Notes: generated from the letters alone by a model not told the origin. A stretch of 64,000 nt of DNA from Echinometra lucunter (GCA_029962745.1 CM057157.1:31415234-31479233), one strand, 5' to 3'; counted from the first letter of the stretch, positions 9,508 through 20,879 are shown. A program made the numbers and translations.

Positions 9508-10781
9508 CTAAAGGCACCCTGACACTTGCACAATTTTGGCTCCTGCATGGTTTGCGCATTGTTTGCACATTGTTTCATGCCACTTCGGGAAACGTTCGCG
9601 GCAAGTGCGGGAGGATGAGGGCCAGTGTAGGACAATGCTTAAAAATTTGTGGCAGAATTTTGAACATGTTCAAAATTTTGGCACGACTAATTTTGTGGAC
9701 GACTTTCGTAAACACTTCGTGAACTATGCATATCCTTTACGTATCCTACCCATGTCGATGCTTGCCACTGCCCGGGGGGGGGGGGGGGGGGGGGGGGGGT
9801 GTCACTCACGTTTTATGTTGACGGGGGATGTGCCTCAGCCAACCCCAAAAATTAAGGCTAAGGAACGACCATGTAGAGATTGATGAGAACATGTCAGGGG
9901 AAAACATAGGGCCTTCAGAACTAGCTTAACTGTGTAATTACCCAGCTGAGCAAAAAAAAAAACATGTCATAAGGAACGTGTAAGTACCATTTAGCGTTCG
10001 CCCTGTGCGTCTGCAGGTGCTAGGCAGCGAATAGTTTTCTACTAGCTTGCTCAGGCTTACATACTGCACCACGCTCGCATTTGAGCAGATGATAGTTCTA
10101 TGGCGGATCCATAGGAGCAGATGTATGTACGCAAGAGCTGGGGAACAAGCTTGCTCAGGCTTACATATGGCACCGCGCTTGCAAGTGAGCGGATGATACA
10201 TGTAGTGCTATGGCGGATCCATGGGAGCAGAGGTTTGTACACGAGAGCTGAGGTACGAGCCGGGGGAAACGCTGGCAGTACGAAGTTGCTCGTTTTGGGC
10301 ATCTAGAGAACAGCAATCGGGGGATAAGAGGCGGGTCGCCAATTTTGATTATTGTGAAAACGGACTCGGAAGCCGAAAAGGGGGACCGTCAAAGCAGCAC
10401 ATCCCCGTACTACTTTAAACACAAGTGCCCCCCCCCCCCCCCCCACGACTGCACGAGTCTGGATTTATGTACGTGAGAGCTAGGGAACAAGCTGGGGGAA
10501 ACGCCGGCAGTACAAAGTTGCTCATTTTTGGGTACCGATATCTAGAGAACTGCACTCGGAGGATAAGAGGTGGGTCGTCAATTTCTATTATCATGAGAAT
10601 GGAATTGGAAGCCGAAAAAGGAGACCGTCAAAGCGGCACATCCTAATATACTACTTTATACATGAGTGCATGTTAACAGAAGGGGAAAATGGAACATACC
10701 TGTACTAGAAAGGAAAAGGAATCATTTACATGTATATACGCCTTAAGCACTCCACAGAGTGATTTGGCACAATATAAGTTA

Positions 10782-10813
<32 letters not shown>

Positions 10814-11473
10814 GTTTATCAGAAGTTAATTGTTGCATATCATATCAGATTTAAAATGGGGCACTTGCCTAAGTAGAAAAGGAGAACTTAGCAGAGGTGA
10901 AAGGGGGCACCCTGCAGAAGGGCAATTCCACTACTAAAACCAAACATGGGCGGTCAAAAAGGGCAATTATTGCATTTCAATAGGCTGGACATTCAAAGGG
11001 AAAGAGCGCTATGAAAAAAGGAAAGGGTCACTTTTGGCTTGTGTGAAAGGGAGCAGATTGTAGCCTGTAGGATTAAGAATGGTCGATTATCATCTGAAGC
11101 GAAAAGGGGCACTTACAAGAAGGTGAAAGGCACTTATTAAAAAAGAAATGGGCCATTTTAAGAAGGAAGGAGGCACTGAATAGATTTAAAAAGAGGCATT
11201 TTCATCGGTACAAAGGGGCACTCTTGGGTGCTTGGAAAAGTGGAGGCAGTGAACATGCTGGACACTGTAAGTGTGTCATAAATAAGTAGGGTCTAGATAT
11301 GTCTTCATTATGTTTTAAGTATGAAGTAAATGTGACCGGACAATGCGTATCCAGATTTTACGCCCTACACAAACGATCAACGGAATTCCTGCCACTTAAT
11401 GTCAAGCACTGGCGCAACTCATTGCGGGGCAGTGTGGGATCAAAAATTTTTGCAAGTGTCAGGGTGGCTTTAG
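9508..11473. mobile_element. ~2-kb TIR element containing tandem duplications
   Basis: The left terminus CTAAAGGCACCCTGACACTT and the right terminus AAGTGTCAGGGTGGCTTTAG are inverse copies (about 20 bp with one mismatch). The body contains a long poly-G tract (9775-9800), two tandemly duplicated blocks (10040-10250 and 10250-10660) and an AAAGGGGCACTT-type degenerate repeat (10855-11240). No transposase is recognised. The superfamily is open because the target duplication is not clear. Confidence 0.6.
10040..10660 (+). repeat. Two tandem duplications inside the TIR element
   Basis: GCTTGCTCAGGCTTACATA recurs at about 10045 and 10149 (spacing 104), each followed by ATGGCGGATCCAT. A second block (GAGCTGAGGTACGAGC, GGGGGAAACGC, AGTACGAAGTTGCTC, GAAGCCGAAAAG) at 10235-10410 recurs at 10475-10655. 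The open frames through these blocks are peptide repeats of no known family and are not called genes. Confidence 0.65.
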
Positions 11474-11807
11474 ATTAAGAACAAAGTCATTTTCACAAGG
11501 AAAGGCAATGGTGCAGGGCTGTCATCTTTTTGGGGAACTGCTGAAAAGGAGATTCAGTTTTTTTTTCTTCACCTGCCCTTGAAAAGTTGCTTGGAGGGGG
11601 GGGGGGGGGGGGGGGAGAAGGGCACATTTTTAGGTCCAATTTTTTTTCAACATCTAAGATTGCTCATTCAGGGGGAAGGGTAGCAATGAAAATAGCAAGT
11701 TATCAATTTTTTACAGCCCCCCCCCCCAAATAAAGAATGTTTAGCTGACATGGTTTGCAATGATTGTAAATTTGCTGACAGAGATTTTGAATTGGGGAGG
11801 GGGTTGT

Positions 11808-12307
11808 NNNNNNNNNNNNNNNNNNNNNNNNNNNNNNNNNNNNNNNNNNNNNNNNNNNNNNNNNNNNNNNNNNNNNNNNNNNNNNNNNNNNNNNNNNNNN
11901 NNNNNNNNNNNNNNNNNNNNNNNNNNNNNNNNNNNNNNNNNNNNNNNNNNNNNNNNNNNNNNNNNNNNNNNNNNNNNNNNNNNNNNNNNNNNNNNNNNNN
12001 NNNNNNNNNNNNNNNNNNNNNNNNNNNNNNNNNNNNNNNNNNNNNNNNNNNNNNNNNNNNNNNNNNNNNNNNNNNNNNNNNNNNNNNNNNNNNNNNNNNN
12101 NNNNNNNNNNNNNNNNNNNNNNNNNNNNNNNNNNNNNNNNNNNNNNNNNNNNNNNNNNNNNNNNNNNNNNNNNNNNNNNNNNNNNNNNNNNNNNNNNNNN
12201 NNNNNNNNNNNNNNNNNNNNNNNNNNNNNNNNNNNNNNNNNNNNNNNNNNNNNNNNNNNNNNNNNNNNNNNNNNNNNNNNNNNNNNNNNNNNNNNNNNNN
12301 NNNNNNN
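11808..12307. other. Assembly gap of exactly 500 N with matching edges
   Basis: The 17 bases just before the gap (11791-11807, ATTGGGGAGGGGGTTGT) are identical to the 17 bases just after it (12308-12324). Together with the round 500-N size this suggests a placeholder between contigs that may actually overlap, or a break within a short repeat. Confidence 0.9.
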
Positions 12308-12324
12308 ATTGGGGAGGGGGTTGT

Positions 12325-13000
12325 CACACATCCCCCCCTCTAGCGATGTCCCTAGCTGGGTTCAGGGGTTGGAACCCCCATAAGGTCATGGGTACTGCTC
12401 TTTTATGGCCTAGGAGGAGTCCCCATGAACCCTTTTTTTTTTTTTTTACTTGAATTATGAATTTGTTCCCAGAACAGAACATATGAAAAGAATATTACAT
12501 GAAAAGAATATTACATAAAAAGACCACCACCCCCCCTCCCAAAAAAATGATAATGAAATTTTAAAAAATTAATAAATAAATATTAAAAGTGATGCAAAAT
12601 CCTCAGTTTTTTACTTTTGAGGGGATCCGGAAAGCTCTCTTGATCTCATTATCTTGGGCAGATGAAAAATTTTAATTTGATTTTAAAAAAACATCATACT
12701 TTTTTTATTTATCATTTATTTTTAAAATTCACCTCTACTTCATTACTGAGATCTATACCACACCTGTGTTAACTGTTAACAAATGTTTTCAGGTTGGAAG
12801 GTATTTGTTTTTAATATGGTCTTTGCCATTTATTGTTTTAGTCGTTCTTCTTTTTCTCTTTCTATTTTTCTCTTTCTTTTTTTTAACCTTCAGTTTTAAT
12901 GTTTTTAACAATGTTTTCACAAGTGTTATTGCATTCTTGTTATGGAGTGAAGTGTTCTGCAAAGTTCTTCAAACTTGTTCACATATTTTTAAAAGCCAAC
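12325..13000. other. Intron 1, nothing recognised
   Basis: The segment contains T-tracts (12430-12450), AT-rich simple sequence and no recognisable exon. The Phe/Leu-rich open frame at 12766-13005 follows from T-richness. Confidence 0.4.
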
Positions 13001-13002
13001 CA

Positions 13003-14060
13003 TAACCATGGGGGGGGGGCATGGGGGGCATGTGCTCCCCATCGGCTGGCAAAAAAACAAAAACAAAAAACAAAAAAAGAAAGGAAGAGGAAAGTGAAAG
13101 AGAAAGGGAAACAAGGAAAGGAAAATGGAAAATTGGGAAGCACTCGCTCACTTCACTCCCTAGCATTTAAGTAACTTAACCAATGCTGATGATAATTACA
13201 ATGTACTATTCTTATGAAAGAAATCAGTTTGCATCTTGTGTCTCAAGCTGATGTCATGCATGTTATGGAGGTTACTATTCTTCCACTATAATGTTACTGT
13301 TGGTAATATAACCTCTTCTGGATTTCACTCCAAGAAATCGAGCAGCAAGTTTGCCTAAAAATAGATCTACACTTCAGTAGATAATGGCCTAGATAAAAAC
13401 AAAAAATTTTGTTCGCTAGCTCGCTACTCTCACTTGTAAAAGCTAGAAACTATATGATTTCGGTCACAGCAATCAGCCTTATTTCCATAGCGAGATGGCA
13501 TAGTATAATATTTAGGCAGCCAGGTGGTTTACAAATTTTAAAAAAAATATCTAGTCTGCTGTATTTTGGTGACGAATCCATACATACAGACCTGTACATG
13601 TAGGTCTAGATCTATAGTTTTCGTGAGGGGGTGGGGGGTCGCTGACAATTTGCTCGTTCGTATTTACAGAATTGTTTCGGACGGTGAGCAAAGTACCTAA
13701 ACAGAGTCATATTCAGCAGACAGGTGATGGAATAGATGGGTTAGATACAGGCCTGTAATGTATTTTGATGACATCACTCCTACATTGAAAAAAGTATGTT
13801 TTCCTCGCTTACTGGGATCCCTTGTTAAATAATCTTTTAATAATTTTTGAAAGCAAACGAATTGGGCAAGTGAGGTGACCGAATGAATAATTTGGGTGTT
13901 TCATATGCTCAAAATGTAATTTACTGAAGGGGTTACTACTTCAGTCAAAAAGAGTGTGTTTCCTCGCTTGCTTAGCTCACTCGTAATATTTAGAAATGGA
14001 GGTTTCGGACAGCAAACAATTAGTTGTAATTTTTGGCTTGCTCACAAAATTTAAAAACGG
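13003..14060. repeat. Second copy of the GCTCGCTC / TTCGGRC repeat family
   Basis: The block order matches 2120-3300: a purine-rich AAGGAAAATGGAAAATT tract, CACTCGCTCACTTC, CTTAACCAATGCTGATGAT, TTTGCATCTTGTGTC, ATTTCACTCCAAGAAATCGAG, then TTTCGGACGGTGAGCAAAG and CAAGTGAGGTGACCGAATG. The copy begins with G-runs and GCATGTGCTCCCCATCGGC. The hairpin MITE present in the first copy is absent at the matching place (about 13740). Confidence 0.65.
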
Positions 14061-14282
14061 TGGTATCTAGCAAGATGTGTCATTTTCCCCAAAGTTAAAA
14101 TGCTTACGTCCCTAAAGACACCTTAAAAATTGTTTTGAAATTGTAGTTGTTATTGTTAACAACATGATAAAATTAAACATTTATTTCTCCATATAACGAA
14201 CATAATTACATCTTCCATCTTTTGGTAAACATCAAACAGGCAAACATAGAAAAAACAAGGTAATTTATACATATAAAACATA

Positions 14283-14332
14283 CATATGGGGGTGAATATG
14301 TGTGCGTATACACACATATTCACCCCCATATG
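14283..14332. repeat. Perfect 22-bp inverted repeat with 6-base loop
   Basis: The left arm CATATGGGGGTGAATATGTG plus TG (14283-14304) is exactly complementary to 14311-14332, with CGTATA as the loop. CA/TG-rich sequence flanks it. It lies just beyond the 3' end of the LINE fragment. Confidence 0.9.
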
Positions 14333-15560
14333 CATGTGTGTATACACATACATTTAACTGTTGCTGGCAGCAAAACAGGTTTCCATTTCTTTTCATGAAA
14401 GGACAATTTTCCTTTACTAAAAGCACTACGTCTTTCTAGCTCTTCTTGGTGCCGAATATAATTAAGAAAAACAGGGAACATTGGTTTGCTATTGTCATAT
14501 TTTTTTGTGTAAATAAAATATTTAGCTGTCATTACTACTGTATTTATTAAATAGAAATGTTTCTTTTTTGCATTACCAAAACATATTTCCTCTGTTGATA
14601 GAGGGTGAACCAATAAACCTTTTGTCATAAGCTACTTTCCAAAGTATTGTTGGATATTTACAAAATACAAATACATGTAGATGCGAGATACAGTACATGT
14701 AATAATAATATACAGTTCTTGTATAGCGCATAACGTCTCTATGTGCTTCCAAAGGACTTGGATATTATTACCCCAGCTTTAGCCCGGCAGCCTTTTACAG
14801 CGCGCAAGCATTTCAAGGAATGAATTCCTGCCAGGTACCCATTCACCTCACCTGGGTTGAGTGCAGCACGATGTGCATGAATTTCTTGCTGAAGGAAATG
14901 GCTGGGATTCGAACCCACGACCCTCTGATTGAAAGACGAGAGTCAGAACCACCAGACCACTACGCTTCCACATTTCAAGTCAGGAATCAACATAATTCAT
15001 CCCAAAATGCTTGCAGAATTGATATAGTTTGGTTTGATTCTTTACAAATATTACACAGAGGACTATCTCTTTGTTTAATATCAAATCGGCATTTTTCTGT
15101 TGCCACTCTCCTGTAAATAAACTTGAATTGGAAAACTATTATTTTGTTGTCAACTGTGCATGTATGATTCAAACCTCGTACTCCATGTACTGTTATTACT
15201 GCTCAAATTAACTCCAATCTCTATTTCCCATTTTTCTTGTTGATTTGTATCTTCCATTTCTGATAAATGCTTGAGTAGTAAATTGTTGTACCCAAATTTA
15301 GATACTTTCTTTTTTGTTAGTAACACAACCAGATATTGTAACGAATTACTATCATTTTCTTCAGACATTTCACCTCTCAAGAGATCTTTCCATTCTTTAG
15401 GAAAAGCAATTAGCATTGACAGATATTCTATAAAGCTCAGTGGCCCATATTGAAAGGTTATTTCTTCAAAAGATTTAAAAGTATAATTGGCATTTAAAAT
15501 ATCTTTCACATATACAACTCCGGCTTTGAGCCATATCTCATAGTAAAGAAAAATTTCCAT
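14320..15560 (-). mobile_element. Tx1/L1-like LINE, ORF2 C-terminal fragment, split by a SINE
   Basis: The minus strand shows three collinear pieces. 15560-15150 has EIWLKAGVVYVKDILNANYT then YGPLSFIEYLSM. 15172-14987 has IVFQFKFIYRRVATEKCRFD with a zinc-knuckle-like CNICKES. 14628-14320 has KHFYLINTVVMTAKYFIYTK. This order (W-x-K-x-G, K-x-x-D-I-L; F-Q-F-K-x-x-x-R-R; C-x-x-C; L-N-x-V-x-x-x-A-K-Y-F-I-Y) is the C-terminal region of Tx1/L1-type LINE ORF2. A tRNA-SINE (14695-14972) interrupts it. The clade is named from motif memory, not from a search. Confidence 0.7.
14695..14972 (-). mobile_element. tRNA-derived SINE inserted in LINE
   Basis: Read on the minus strand, a tRNA-like head with TGGTCTGGTGGTTCTGACTC and the B box GGTTCGAATCC occupies about 14965-14900. 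A body (CACCTGGGTTGAGTGCAGC on the + strand) and a tail of ATTATTATT repeats at 14700 follow. The tail shape is typical of LINE-mobilised SINEs. It has no functional cloverleaf. Confidence 0.75.
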
Positions 15561-15624
15561 CTTTTAAAGGAGAATGAAGCCCAGGCATCAGTGTGCTCTT
15601 ATGAATGGAGATGACTAAGAAGAG

Positions 15625-16085
15625 TAAACAGTGAAAGTTTGAGCAAAATCGGACAATCTGTTCAAGAGTTATGCATTTTGAAAGTTTCAGTAAATCCCTA
15701 TTATGGGGATCCTTGAGTTGGCAACTTTGCCAGCATCTGTGATGTCATCGTGGACAACTCTCCATTCATTATGTGCATACATTTTCAAAACAATTGATTT
15801 ATATGAAATTTCAAGTCAGGAATCAACATAATTCTTCCCAAAATGCTTGCAGAATTGATGTAGCCATGTCATATGCAAACAATAAATCAAACAAATTTCT
15901 ATTTTTCTTGAAAATGAAGAAAATGTGAAATTCTGTGTACAAAATGAATGGAGAGTTGTCCACGATGACATCACAGATGCTGGCAAAGTTGCCAACTCAA
16001 GGATCCCCATAATAAGGATTTACTTAAACTTTCAAAGTTTATAACTCTTGAACAGATTGTCTGATTTTGCTCAAACTGTCACTGA
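15625..16085. mobile_element. Fold-back element with ~140-bp arms, carrying a LINE scrap
   Basis: The left arm (15630-15775) has AGTTTGAGCAAAATCGGAC, GGGGATCCTTGAGTTGGC and GATGTCATCGTGGACAACTC. The right arm (15945-16080) has the inverses GAGTTGTCCACGATGACATC, GCCAACTCAAGGATCCCC and TTTTGCTCAAACTGTC. The spacer (15808-15860) repeats AATCAACATAATTC and CCAAAATGCTTGCAGAATTG from the LINE at 14983-15023. Part of a neighbouring LINE therefore sits inside the fold-back. Confidence 0.75.
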
Positions 16086-16089
16086 TTTT

Positions 16090-16215
16090 GCAATGATGCC
16101 CTGGCATCATTGCATTGTTTTTGTTCGCGTTCTGAATTCTTATTCTTTGCAATGATGCCCTGGCATCATTGCATTGTTTACGTTCGTGTTCTGAATTCTT
16201 CTTCTTCTTCTTCTT
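16090..16215 (+). repeat. 59-bp tandem duplication containing a palindrome
   Basis: Two units begin at 16090 and 16149. Each opens with the palindrome GCAATGATGCC-CT-GGCATCATTGC and continues ATTGTTT and GTTCTGAATTCTT. A (CTT)n run follows at 16196-16216. Confidence 0.85.
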
Positions 16216-17399
16216 CCACGAAATCCCATTCATTTAACACATGCTTTTTGTGGCCTCTCTTTAGGTCACTTCCTGATGTCCATTTCATTTCAAATTTCAT
16301 AGGCATATTCACAGCCATCTCTTCTTGTGCACCTGGGTTTTCATTTTTCAAAATCACTCATGCATGACCATCCAGGCGCCATTTTGTCCATTTTCATGCC
16401 TTCCTCTCTTCCTCCCTATCTCCACCATACGTCATGCGACAGATGTCTAACAAAATGCTGTAGATAGTCTAAGAGTTGCTCTTTCATATGCATCCAAAAT
16501 ATACCCTTCAAAATATCATCTTCGTTTTCATTATCCAAATCCGAAATCGTCTCCATTCAAAAATATGAAATTTCATAGAATGCTGAGCCATAAAAACAAA
16601 AAAGTGCTATGACTTTGCTGTTTCTATTTCTTTCAAACTCAAATTTTCAGGGAATGATAAGATAATGATTCCACACATTTGTGCCAATTTTCACGCATCA
16701 GTAATTACGCATCATAGAAATAGCGTCCTCTAAAGTTCTGGAAATGCCTGTCTTTCCATGGCTGTCATTCCGTCATGCATGGGTAAACCCGTACCCTTTT
16801 CTGGATTTAAGTATTTCAAGAGATGCCCTTTCGAGGCAATTCAAAAAATATGTACCTCATCACTGATGAAATTGGCCAAAATGGCTCTCCTATATCATGA
16901 TACTGAAGAAAATGGAGGAATAACTTCAACTTGCTCTCAATTCTTGAATCTTGTGGCTATGCGTTTGGGACTCGGCAGGTATTTGTATAAATGTATTTGA
17001 CGACTGTCTGCCAGGTTTGGTAACAACAGCTGACGTCAGCACGAAATTATCGTGAAAAAAAACTCATATTCCAATGCCTAACAATATGGCGCCTTAATGT
17101 CTTGTATCACACTGAGCGCCACTATAAATAGTCACAAAATGACCGCAATGAAATTCTCTTTTGATAGATACCAAATAAAGTCCATGTTGTCATAGAAAAT
17201 TTTGAGTAAATTTGAATAGAACGCCAGGTAGAATACACATTCCACAGAACCCGCCTTTTCTTTTTTCACTATGGACGGCAAAATGGGACAAAATTCTTTG
17301 TTTAGCTTACTGTCAGACATGTTTGTGTATGTACACTATTATTGTGATCTGTCTGCAGGTCCCTTTCTTCCAGTCCTACCATATTTTGTATGGGCATTC
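16216..17399. other. Intron 1, nothing firmly recognised
   Basis: I see no exon or RNA. Two imperfect repeats of ACTATGGACGGCAAAATGGG / CTGTGGACGGTGGAATCGG occur near 17270 and 17420. The frame 16758-17000 has no family resemblance. Confidence 0.35.
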
Positions 17400-18830
17400 C
17401 TGAGCCCTTTTCTGTCTCTGTGGACGGTGGAATCGGACATAATTCTTCTTACTATGGATGGTCATATTGAATACTTTCTCAAAGTCTATACTTAAAGGCA
17501 TTGGCTAACTTTGTGAGCAGCTGATTTAAAAAATTCTCAAACTAAGATGAAACATGTGTATGAGTACTTGTATTTATACTCAAAAACCCTGAAACCAACC
17601 ATAATTTGGAAGGAAAAGCTGTGAGTTAGACGCAGACCGCGATTTTATTAGCTTTCGTCTCGAGAGACACTGAACTAAGAGGACCGTTTGCGCGAATTCA
17701 AAAATACCATTACTTGCCTTCCGCCGCGTGATACGTCAATATACACAGTGCGGTCCGTTGAGTCATGTGCGCATGCGCACTCCTTACGTTGGGTCTATGC
17801 AACCGACCCTCGTATATTTTTCAAACATTGGTTCACATTTCTAATATTTAAAAATACTTCCCGTGGATATTATGCTCTGAAACTTTCACACTGGTATTTT
17901 TACACTATAACCCTAATGTTTATCCCATTTTTAAGTAACAAAATGAGATTTTTTTAATAAAAATCATAACAATGTTAGCCAATGCCTTTAAAGCTATTCC
18001 TGGTTCATTATAACATTCACAGTATTGCATATGGTCTAACAGTAATCTGATATTTTCCCCAATGTATCGTCTCTTTAAAAAACCTGTCTGGTCAGAGTTT
18101 ATAAGGTAACACAGCACTTTCTTAAACCTGTTTGCCAAAATCTTTGCAAGAATCTTATAATCAGTATTAAGAAGACTTAATGGTTGCCAGTTTAAAAGTA
18201 AAATGTTCTTTTCTTTCTTTGGTAGTAGAATAATAATGCTTCTGCGCATAGAAGAACACGTGATCCCTTTATCAAAACAGGCATTAAACACCGAACAAAG
18301 TAATTCTTTTATTTCTGGCCAGAACACCTTGTGAAATTCCCCTGGTAGTCCTCTGTACCTGGTGTTTTAGTTGAATTCATGGATTGTATTGATTCATAGC
18401 ATTCTTTATCTGTTACGTATTTTCCGCATGCGTCTTTGTCTTCAGCTTGAACCGTCTTAAATTCTAGTGTATCTAGACTACTAAAATCAGTTTCTTTAAT
18501 ATGACATGAAGAGTATACAATGTAGCATTTCATAAAATTTCTTTTCTTCTTCCAATATTTTTTTGGTTGAGTAATAACTTCATCATTTATTTCTAGTTTC
18601 TGTATATGTTTTAATTGATAATTCCTTTTTTCTAAGTTGAAAAAATATTTTGAGTTTTTTTCTCCTAATATCCAACGTACCCTGATTCGAATCACAATAC
18701 ATTTCACTCGTTTTTCCTGTAATCTTTCAAATTCAGATACCTTATTTTGGTAAATATCTATTACATCTTGGGGTAAAGATGTAAAATTCTCTACCAATTT
18801 CTTCGACCTGTTGAAATGCAAATTTGAAGC
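17400..18830 (-). mobile_element. Tx1/L1-like LINE: linker plus start of reverse transcriptase
   Basis: The minus strand shows VRWILGEKNSKYFFNLEKRN then IQKLEINDEVI (pre-RT linker), followed by TKTPGTEDYQG, a frame jump, FWPEIKELLCSVFNA, IILLPKKEKNILLLNWQPLS, LLNTDYKILAKILANRFKKV and DQTGFLKRRYIGENIRLLL. This is the N-terminal part of the RT domain. The coding sequence reads up to an A-L codon pair at 17992, is broken by the TTAA element (17496-17987), and resumes at about 17491 with the motif-A-like SIDFEKVFN before decaying. There are frameshifts and stops throughout. Confidence 0.75.
17496..17987. mobile_element. TTAA-flanked TIR element (piggyBac/Kolobok type), 492 bp
   Basis: Ends AGGCATTGGCTAAC and GTTAGCCAATGCCT are perfect inverses of 14 bp, each bordered by TTAA (17492-17495 and 17988-17991). 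Duplication of TTAA is the hallmark of piggyBac and Kolobok elements. Removing the element and one TTAA restores a continuous LINE reading frame across the reverse-transcriptase motif, an internal check of the boundaries. It has no transposase. Confidence 0.85.
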
Positions 18831-19398
18831 TTGCATTGATGATATGAGAGCATGGATGATACAGAACAAACTGAAACTGAATGATGATAAAGAGTGAATT
18901 CATGATTATTGCTTCGAAAATATGACAACTAAGGTACATAGTCAGTCGGTACGCATAGGATGTGTTAATGTTCAATCTGTGTCTAGCTGTAGGAATCTAG
19001 GAGTTTATTTTGACTCTGAATTGTCAATGGCTACTCACATTACAAACACATGTCGAGCTGTTTATATGCAATTATGCAATATTCATAGCATCGGGAAGTC
19101 TCTCAAATTTAAGGTTGCAGCATCTGTTATTCATTCATATGTTATGTCTCGAATTGATTACGGAAATGCTTTATTGTTTAAGACGTCATCTTATCAACTT
19201 GCTAAGCTGCAACGGGCTCAAAATTCTGCTGCTCGGGTCCTCATTGGAACATCTCACTTCTCCCATATTACCCCAATTCTTAAGAATCTTCATTGGCTAC
19301 CGGTATCAAAAAGAATAGAGTTTAAAATCCTTCTCCACACATGGAAAGCATTGCACAGTGAGGCTGCACAGTACTTGCAGAACCTCATTTCAGAATGA
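18830..19398 (+). mobile_element. CR1/L2-like LINE fragment (post-RT region)
   Basis: The + strand reads DDMRAWMIQNKLKLNDDK, then RNLGVYFDSELSMATHI, VIHSYVMSRIDYGNALL, YQLAKLQRAQNSAARVLIG and ILKNLHWLPVSKRIEFKILL. This is the classic segment following the YADD motif in CR1/L2 and Rex-type LINEs. The frame is almost intact for 158 codons with one upstream stop. It lies in the opposite orientation between two Tx1/L1-like pieces. Confidence 0.85.
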
Positions 19399-19429
19399 AC
19401 ATGTATCTCTTGAATACATTTGGTGAAAT

Positions 19430-20711
19430 GAAACCATTTTTTCTCAAAATTGTTTCCCTTCAGATTTATCTTTGCTATATATATCTTTCCATATCATAAT
19501 ATGTTTTGATAGCTGTCATAACACTTTCAGACTGTTGTAATTGATTTTTACATTTGGCTGAAAATATTTCTTTTTTTACAATGATCAAGATACAGTTAAA
19601 AGCATTGTTATGACCTCCATTCAATCCAAACAATTTATTTTGGTCTGTGAGTTTGATCTTTATATCGGTCTTACTAAACAACCATTGCTCAAGTTGAGCC
19701 CATATTATATTTGAATATGGACAGTAACAAAATATATGTATAATTGTCTCTTCATTACTGTTAGAAAAAGTACATTCTTTATTATCAACAAATTGGAATT
19801 TCATCAATGAATCTTTCATATAAAGTATTCTATTCAAAATCTTGTATTGAAACCACCTCATATTAATATCAATAGTTGACTGATAGGGAATCAGACAATA
19901 CAAACACCATGTTTTATCTTCGAGCTCAAAATAATTTGTCCATTTGATGAAGCTGTTACATTCTTTCACAGTATGTTTTAAGAACGATTGATAAATATAT
20001 GAGAACATCCTTTTTTCGTTTTCAATATTAGAGATAATGTTTCAGGTATAATACATGTAGGTTCCATCAACTTTGGTATAACACTCTTTCTAAAACCCGC
20101 ACGAACAGCATTACACAATCCATAGTATTGAAGGAAATTTGTTTGTATATCAAATTTATGTTGAAATTCAAAATATGAGAGAAATGTACCATCCATTTTC
20201 AAAATATCATTGATAAAGTGTACTCCCTTCTAAATCTATAATATATTGTATTATTATTCACTTTAACCCTGGGATTATTCCACATAGATTGACATGCAAT
20301 ATTATCTACAGTGATTGCAATAAGTTCTGAGAAAGCAAAAAGCATCTCTTTCCAAAATGGATTAAGCGTGGCATTGGCTAATTATTTGTAATATTCTGAA
20401 CCCATATATAATTGTAGAGAATATGACGGAGACAAAAATGATAGAAACATGATAAGTAAAATCTTCATCTGATGAGTCTGTAATAAATCTTCTGATCCAT
20501 GATATCTTAAGAGATTTCATACAGTATGTATGGAAATATCTGTCGTTTTAACCCCACAATCTTTATACAGCTGACACATTTGTTTTCTTCCTATTTTATC
20601 AGGTTTATTACCCCATATAAATAAGTAAAAACAATGATTCAATTCTCTAATAACCTGTGAGTTTGGTTCTGGAAGTGAGAGCAACAGGTAGCTTAATTTG
20701 GATATTAACAA
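19430..20711 (-). mobile_element. Tx1/L1-like LINE, ORF2 C-terminal half
   Basis: On the minus strand, 20711-20517 gives LISKLSYLLLSLPEPNSQVI and CFYLFIWGNKPDKIGRKQM. 20202-19978 gives TFLSYFEFQHKFDIQTNFLQ then YYGLCNAVRAG. 20008-19475 gives the C-terminal domain with CLIPYQSTIDINMRWFQYKI, LNRILYMKDSL, a degenerate knuckle CTFSNSNEETIIHIFCYCPY and IVKKEIFSAK. It therefore carries the last third of ORF2, yet it lies upstream (in the minus direction) of the linker/RT piece at 17400-18830. The two are different copies or a rearranged one. Confidence 0.8.
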
Positions 20712-20879
20712 AAACTTAGCAATAGTTGCACGTCCTAAGGGAGTAGTACTATTACTATTATTATCAAATTATTATTACCGTACCTGTAATAAATGGTTAT
20801 TACAGTGTATTTCTTCTATCGTTTTTCATATTACTATAAAATATTTTACATTATCAAGGGTACTTTCTCCTGACATTGG

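Noticed and set aside
9536..9883. Open frame reading into a poly-Gly run
   Set aside because: It starts at the terminus of a TIR element and ends in a poly-G tract; it is a product of the repeat.
14900..14965. Possible tRNA gene (good A and B boxes)
   Set aside because: The arms do not form a cloverleaf and a SINE body and tail follow; it is a SINE head. The same applies near 3620, 60820, 61400 and 63590.
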